Source of the DNA: Anaerolineae bacterium
GTDB taxonomy: Bacteria; Chloroflexota; Anaerolineae; Aggregatilineales; Phototrophicaceae
Length of the DNA stretch: 7,489 nucleotides
Reading direction: 5' to 3'
Assembly (NCBI GenBank): GCA_028284565.1
Contig: JANQRM010000456.1
Span: 1-7,489 of the forward strand
The notes beneath the pieces were generated by a model, which saw nothing but the letters and a program-made list of their open reading frames with translations, had not been told where the DNA came from and made no database searches. The position numbers were made by a program, and so were the translations under genes. This document shows, piece by piece, positions 5,795 through 7,489 of the stretch. Each line of letters opens with the position of its first letter. The first letter of the stretch is position 1.

Positions 5795-6853
5795 TCAAGC
5801 TGGTGCGTCGATTTCAACACGTGAACCCAATTGATGAGACTGGATGACTGCGTCAATGACCTGCTGTACTTTGTAACCGTCCAGCATACTTGGCGAACAA
5901 GGTTTATCATCCAGAATACAGTCTATAAACAGTCGGGGTCCAACAGGTTCACTCGAAAGATACTTCTGTAGAAAATCCACTTCTACGGTTTCATTGAGGA
6001 TGTTAGTACTGCCAGTTTGCTGTCCCTTGGTTGTCACTTGCAATGTTTGAGATAAATCGATCTGCGTCAATAGGCTACCCTTACGCCCATTCAACCGTAG
6101 CGAAATCTGATTGTCAGTGCCACCAAAGGTATGGGCGACCCCGCTAACGAGAAATTGAATGTGCGACCCATTCTCAAACTCAAGGATGAATTGGGCAGAG
6201 TCATTGGCAAGGTTTGGTGTATTATCACGTGGAACATGATAACCCAGTCTTCCAGTTACGGCAGTGACTTTACCCAACAGCCACATTGCTGTATGAATTA
6301 AGTGAGAGCCAAGATTTGCCAATATACCTTCCGACCTGCCAGCATCAAACCGCCAATTGTAATCTGCACTGAATGCTCTCGGACTGAGCCATTGGAACTG
6401 CCCATCATGGATGTCGCCCGTATAGCCATTGTCTAGTCGTTGTTTCATCTGCTGTAATTGGGGTATCCAATGCCATGTATACATCACCATATGCTTGACA
6501 CCCATAGCATCTGCTCTGTTCCTCATTTCACGGACTCGTTCTGCATTTCGCCCAACAGCTTTTTCGCAGATGAAATGTAGCTTATGGTCGAGTGCCGCCA
6601 TCACCATCTCGTAATGCGTATCATCGGGTGTTGCAATAACCACCGCATCAAGGTCTGCCTGTTGGATTAGCTTGCGGTAATCGGTATAGACATTCGGAAT
6701 GTCATACTTTTTTGCCATTTCGTCGGCGCGTTCACGGTTACGCCCACAGATAGCAATCAGACTGGCACGCTCGTACTGTTGGAAGATTGGTAAATAAACA
6801 AGGTCTGACCACCAGCTTGTTCCTATAATACCGATATTGACTTGATCGTTCAT
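5795..6853 (-). CDS. Gfo/Idh/MocA-family oxidoreductase with altered active-site residues
   Basis: Second NAD(P)-dependent oxidoreductase of this superfamily, 352 residues and only distantly similar to its neighbour. Rossmann domain: NIGIIGTSWWSDLVYLP (6-22), with ATPDDTHYEMVMAAL (74-88) and CEKA at 96-99, where the usual CEKP proline is Ala but Lys98 is kept. The C-terminal domain follows from about 125, with the typical SEGILANLGSHLIHTAMWL segment (174-192). The common form here is D-x-G-x-H-x-x-D. This protein has N180, H184 and H187, so the first Asp is replaced by Asn. It may therefore have a different substrate or chemistry, or belong to a subfamily that uses Asn. Start ATG 6853 has only a weak upstream site (TAAGAAA). 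It appears to be transcribed alone, from a promoter with a consensus -10. The substrate is unknown. Confidence 0.93.
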   Translation of the reverse strand: MNDQVNIGIIGTSWWSDLVYLPIFQQYERASLIAICGRNRERADEMAKKYDIPNVYTDYRKLIQQADLDAVVIATPDDTHYEMVMAALDHKLHFICEKAVGRNAERVREMRNRADAMGVKHMVMYTWHWIPQLQQMKQRLDNGYTGDIHDGQFQWLSPRAFSADYNWRFDAGRSEGILANLGSHLIHTAMWLLGKVTAVTGRLGYHVPRDNTPNLANDSAQFILEFENGSHIQFLVSGVAHTFGGTDNQISLRLNGRKGSLLTQIDLSQTLQVTTKGQQTGSTNILNETVEVDFLQKYLSSEPVGPRLFIDCILDDKPCSPSMLDGYKVQQVIDAVIQSHQLGSRVEIDAPA

Positions 6854-6889
6854 TGTTTCTTACCCAATCGTATCGTTTCATCGGTCAAT

Positions 6890-6917
6890 ATTATATCAAC
6901 AGAATCTTGATCACCAA
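6890..6917 (-). promoter_or_regulatory. Predicted promoter of the second Gfo/Idh/MocA gene
   Basis: The minus strand has a perfect -10 TATAAT (6895-6890). A weak -35 TTGGTG (6917-6912, three of six) lies 16 bases upstream. The leader to the ATG at 6853 would be about 30 bases. Confidence 0.45.
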
Positions 6918-7062
6918 CGAATAACATTGCTTAATGCCACAGCAAAGAGTGACGACAAGGTTGTCAAAACCACTTGTGTGATTCATCCTGAACTCATAAA
7001 AGAAGCGTTTTCTCAGCTCTGATTAAGCCTCGATTTATGCCACACTCAGAAAACCTTATCCT

Positions 7063-7091
7063 CTCACAACAAACTTATCTGACACTATAAA
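7063..7091 (+). promoter_or_regulatory. Candidate promoter of the fasciclin gene
   Basis: CTCACA (7063-7068, four of six) is followed by a 17-base spacer and TATAAA (7086-7091, five of six). The leader would be about 70 bases. The TTGACC at 7126 has no -10 at a usable distance. Confidence 0.35.
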
Positions 7092-7168
7092 TCCACTTAA
7101 AAAACCTGCGTATCTTGGCTAGCGATTGACCAATTCTATCCGTAATAAATCAAGGAGTTGTAAGTACT

Positions 7169-7489
7169 ATGAAACGCATTCTGAGTCTTTTAGTCGTCGT
7201 GATCGCACTCTTCTCGATTACGTTTGCCTTCGCGCAAGACGAAGCACCCACCATTGCTGAAATCGTGGTGGCGAGCACAGAAGCCGATTCACCTGAATTC
7301 ACCACACTGTTAGCCGCTGTTGGCTTAGCTGACGATGCTGTCCTAACCGCTATTTCCGATCCAGAAGCAGAATTGACTGTCTTCGCACCCACCGATGCCG
7401 CTTTCGCCGCACTAGCCGAAGCACTCGGTGAAGACGCATTCAACGCCATCTTAGAAGACACCGCCACGTTGACTGACATCTTGCTCTTC
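7169..7489 (+). CDS. Secreted fasciclin (FAS1) domain protein, 3' end outside window
   Basis: The first 107 codons of an exported protein. Residues 1-22 form a classical signal peptide: a basic MKR, a hydrophobic LLVVVIALFSITF core, and an AFA-QD signal peptidase I site after A22. There is no lipobox cysteine. The mature part begins a FAS1 domain: TIAEIVVAS at 28-36, FTTLLAAVGLAD at 44-55, and the conserved H1 motif TVFAPTDAAF at 70-79, followed by AILEDTATLTDILL. FAS1 domains act in cell-surface adhesion and matrix binding. The sequence is rich in Ala, Asp and Glu. The start at 7169 is supported by AAGGAG (7152-7157), 11 bases upstream, which is slightly long. Only part of one FAS1 domain (normally about 130-140 residues) is visible, so later domains or anchors cannot be judged. 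Confidence 0.93.
   Translation, partial: MKRILSLLVVVIALFSITFAFAQDEAPTIAEIVVASTEADSPEFTTLLAAVGLADDAVLTAISDPEAELTVFAPTDAAFAALAEALGEDAFNAILEDTATLTDILLF

Larger units (their letters stand above)
6854..7168. other. 315-bp divergent intergenic region
   Basis: I see no gene here. It holds the promoter of the Gfo gene on the left and a candidate promoter for the fasciclin gene on the right. An imperfect inverted repeat (7007-7016 against 7045-7054, nine of ten pairs) encloses 28 bases. It is AT-rich and lacks a T-run, so I do not call it a terminator. The right end (7152-7157) carries the AAGGAG ribosome site of the fasciclin gene. Confidence 0.6.

Noticed and set aside
7007..7054. Imperfect inverted repeat as a transcription terminator
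   Set aside because: The stem is AT-rich with a mismatch, the loop is 28 bases, and no T-run follows. Neither flanking gene ends here.
7150..7479. Minus-strand open frame opposite the fasciclin gene
   Set aside because: It is an Ala/Ser-rich antisense shadow of the Ala-rich fasciclin sequence, which itself has a signal peptide, ribosome site and FAS1 motif.

Overview
The window looks like an ordinary bacterial chromosome segment of moderate GC content. It has short intergenic gaps, Shine-Dalgarno-like sites before several genes, and sigma70-type promoter hexamers. A secreted, Ala/Asp/Glu-rich fasciclin protein next to sugar-oxidoreductase-like genes would fit a Chloroflexota (Anaerolineae-like) genome. 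That placement is an impression only, because no marker gene is present.

Left part (1-2904): four genes, all on the minus strand, in two blocks. TetR (2362-2904) runs into a transporter-like membrane protein (1494-2360) that has the six-helix ABC exporter fold but no ATPase domain. The two are separated by one base and are probably translationally coupled. Next comes an Rrf2-family regulator (888-1322) followed by a short-chain dehydrogenase/reductase (SDR) that runs off the left edge (796 to <1). Both blocks start with a readable promoter that overlaps an inverted repeat, so each looks like a self-regulated regulator plus effector pair. The TetR one is the clearest: three TGTCTC half-sites in alternating orientation, spaced exactly 10 bp.

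Middle (2905-4689): a 246-bp spacer, then an AT-rich gene for a seven-helix membrane protein of unknown family (3151-3969, plus). It converges on an AlkD-like DNA alkylation repair glycosylase (3988-4689, minus), which keeps the Trp/Asp/Trp residues of the AlkD active site.

Right part (4690-7489): a 91-bp divergent spacer with a 12-bp palindrome separates the AlkD-like gene from a Gfo/Idh/MocA oxidoreductase (4781-5782, plus). A second, clearly different Gfo/Idh/MocA oxidoreductase (5795-6853, minus) converges on it with a 12-bp gap. After a 315-bp spacer comes the first 107 codons of a secreted fasciclin (FAS1) protein, cut by the right edge.

I saw no RNA gene, CRISPR array, insertion sequence or phage gene. 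The most notable items are the triple-half-site operator, the ATPase-less transporter, the AT-rich orphan membrane protein, and the changed active-site residues in the second Gfo/Idh/MocA protein. I found no convincing new multi-gene system.
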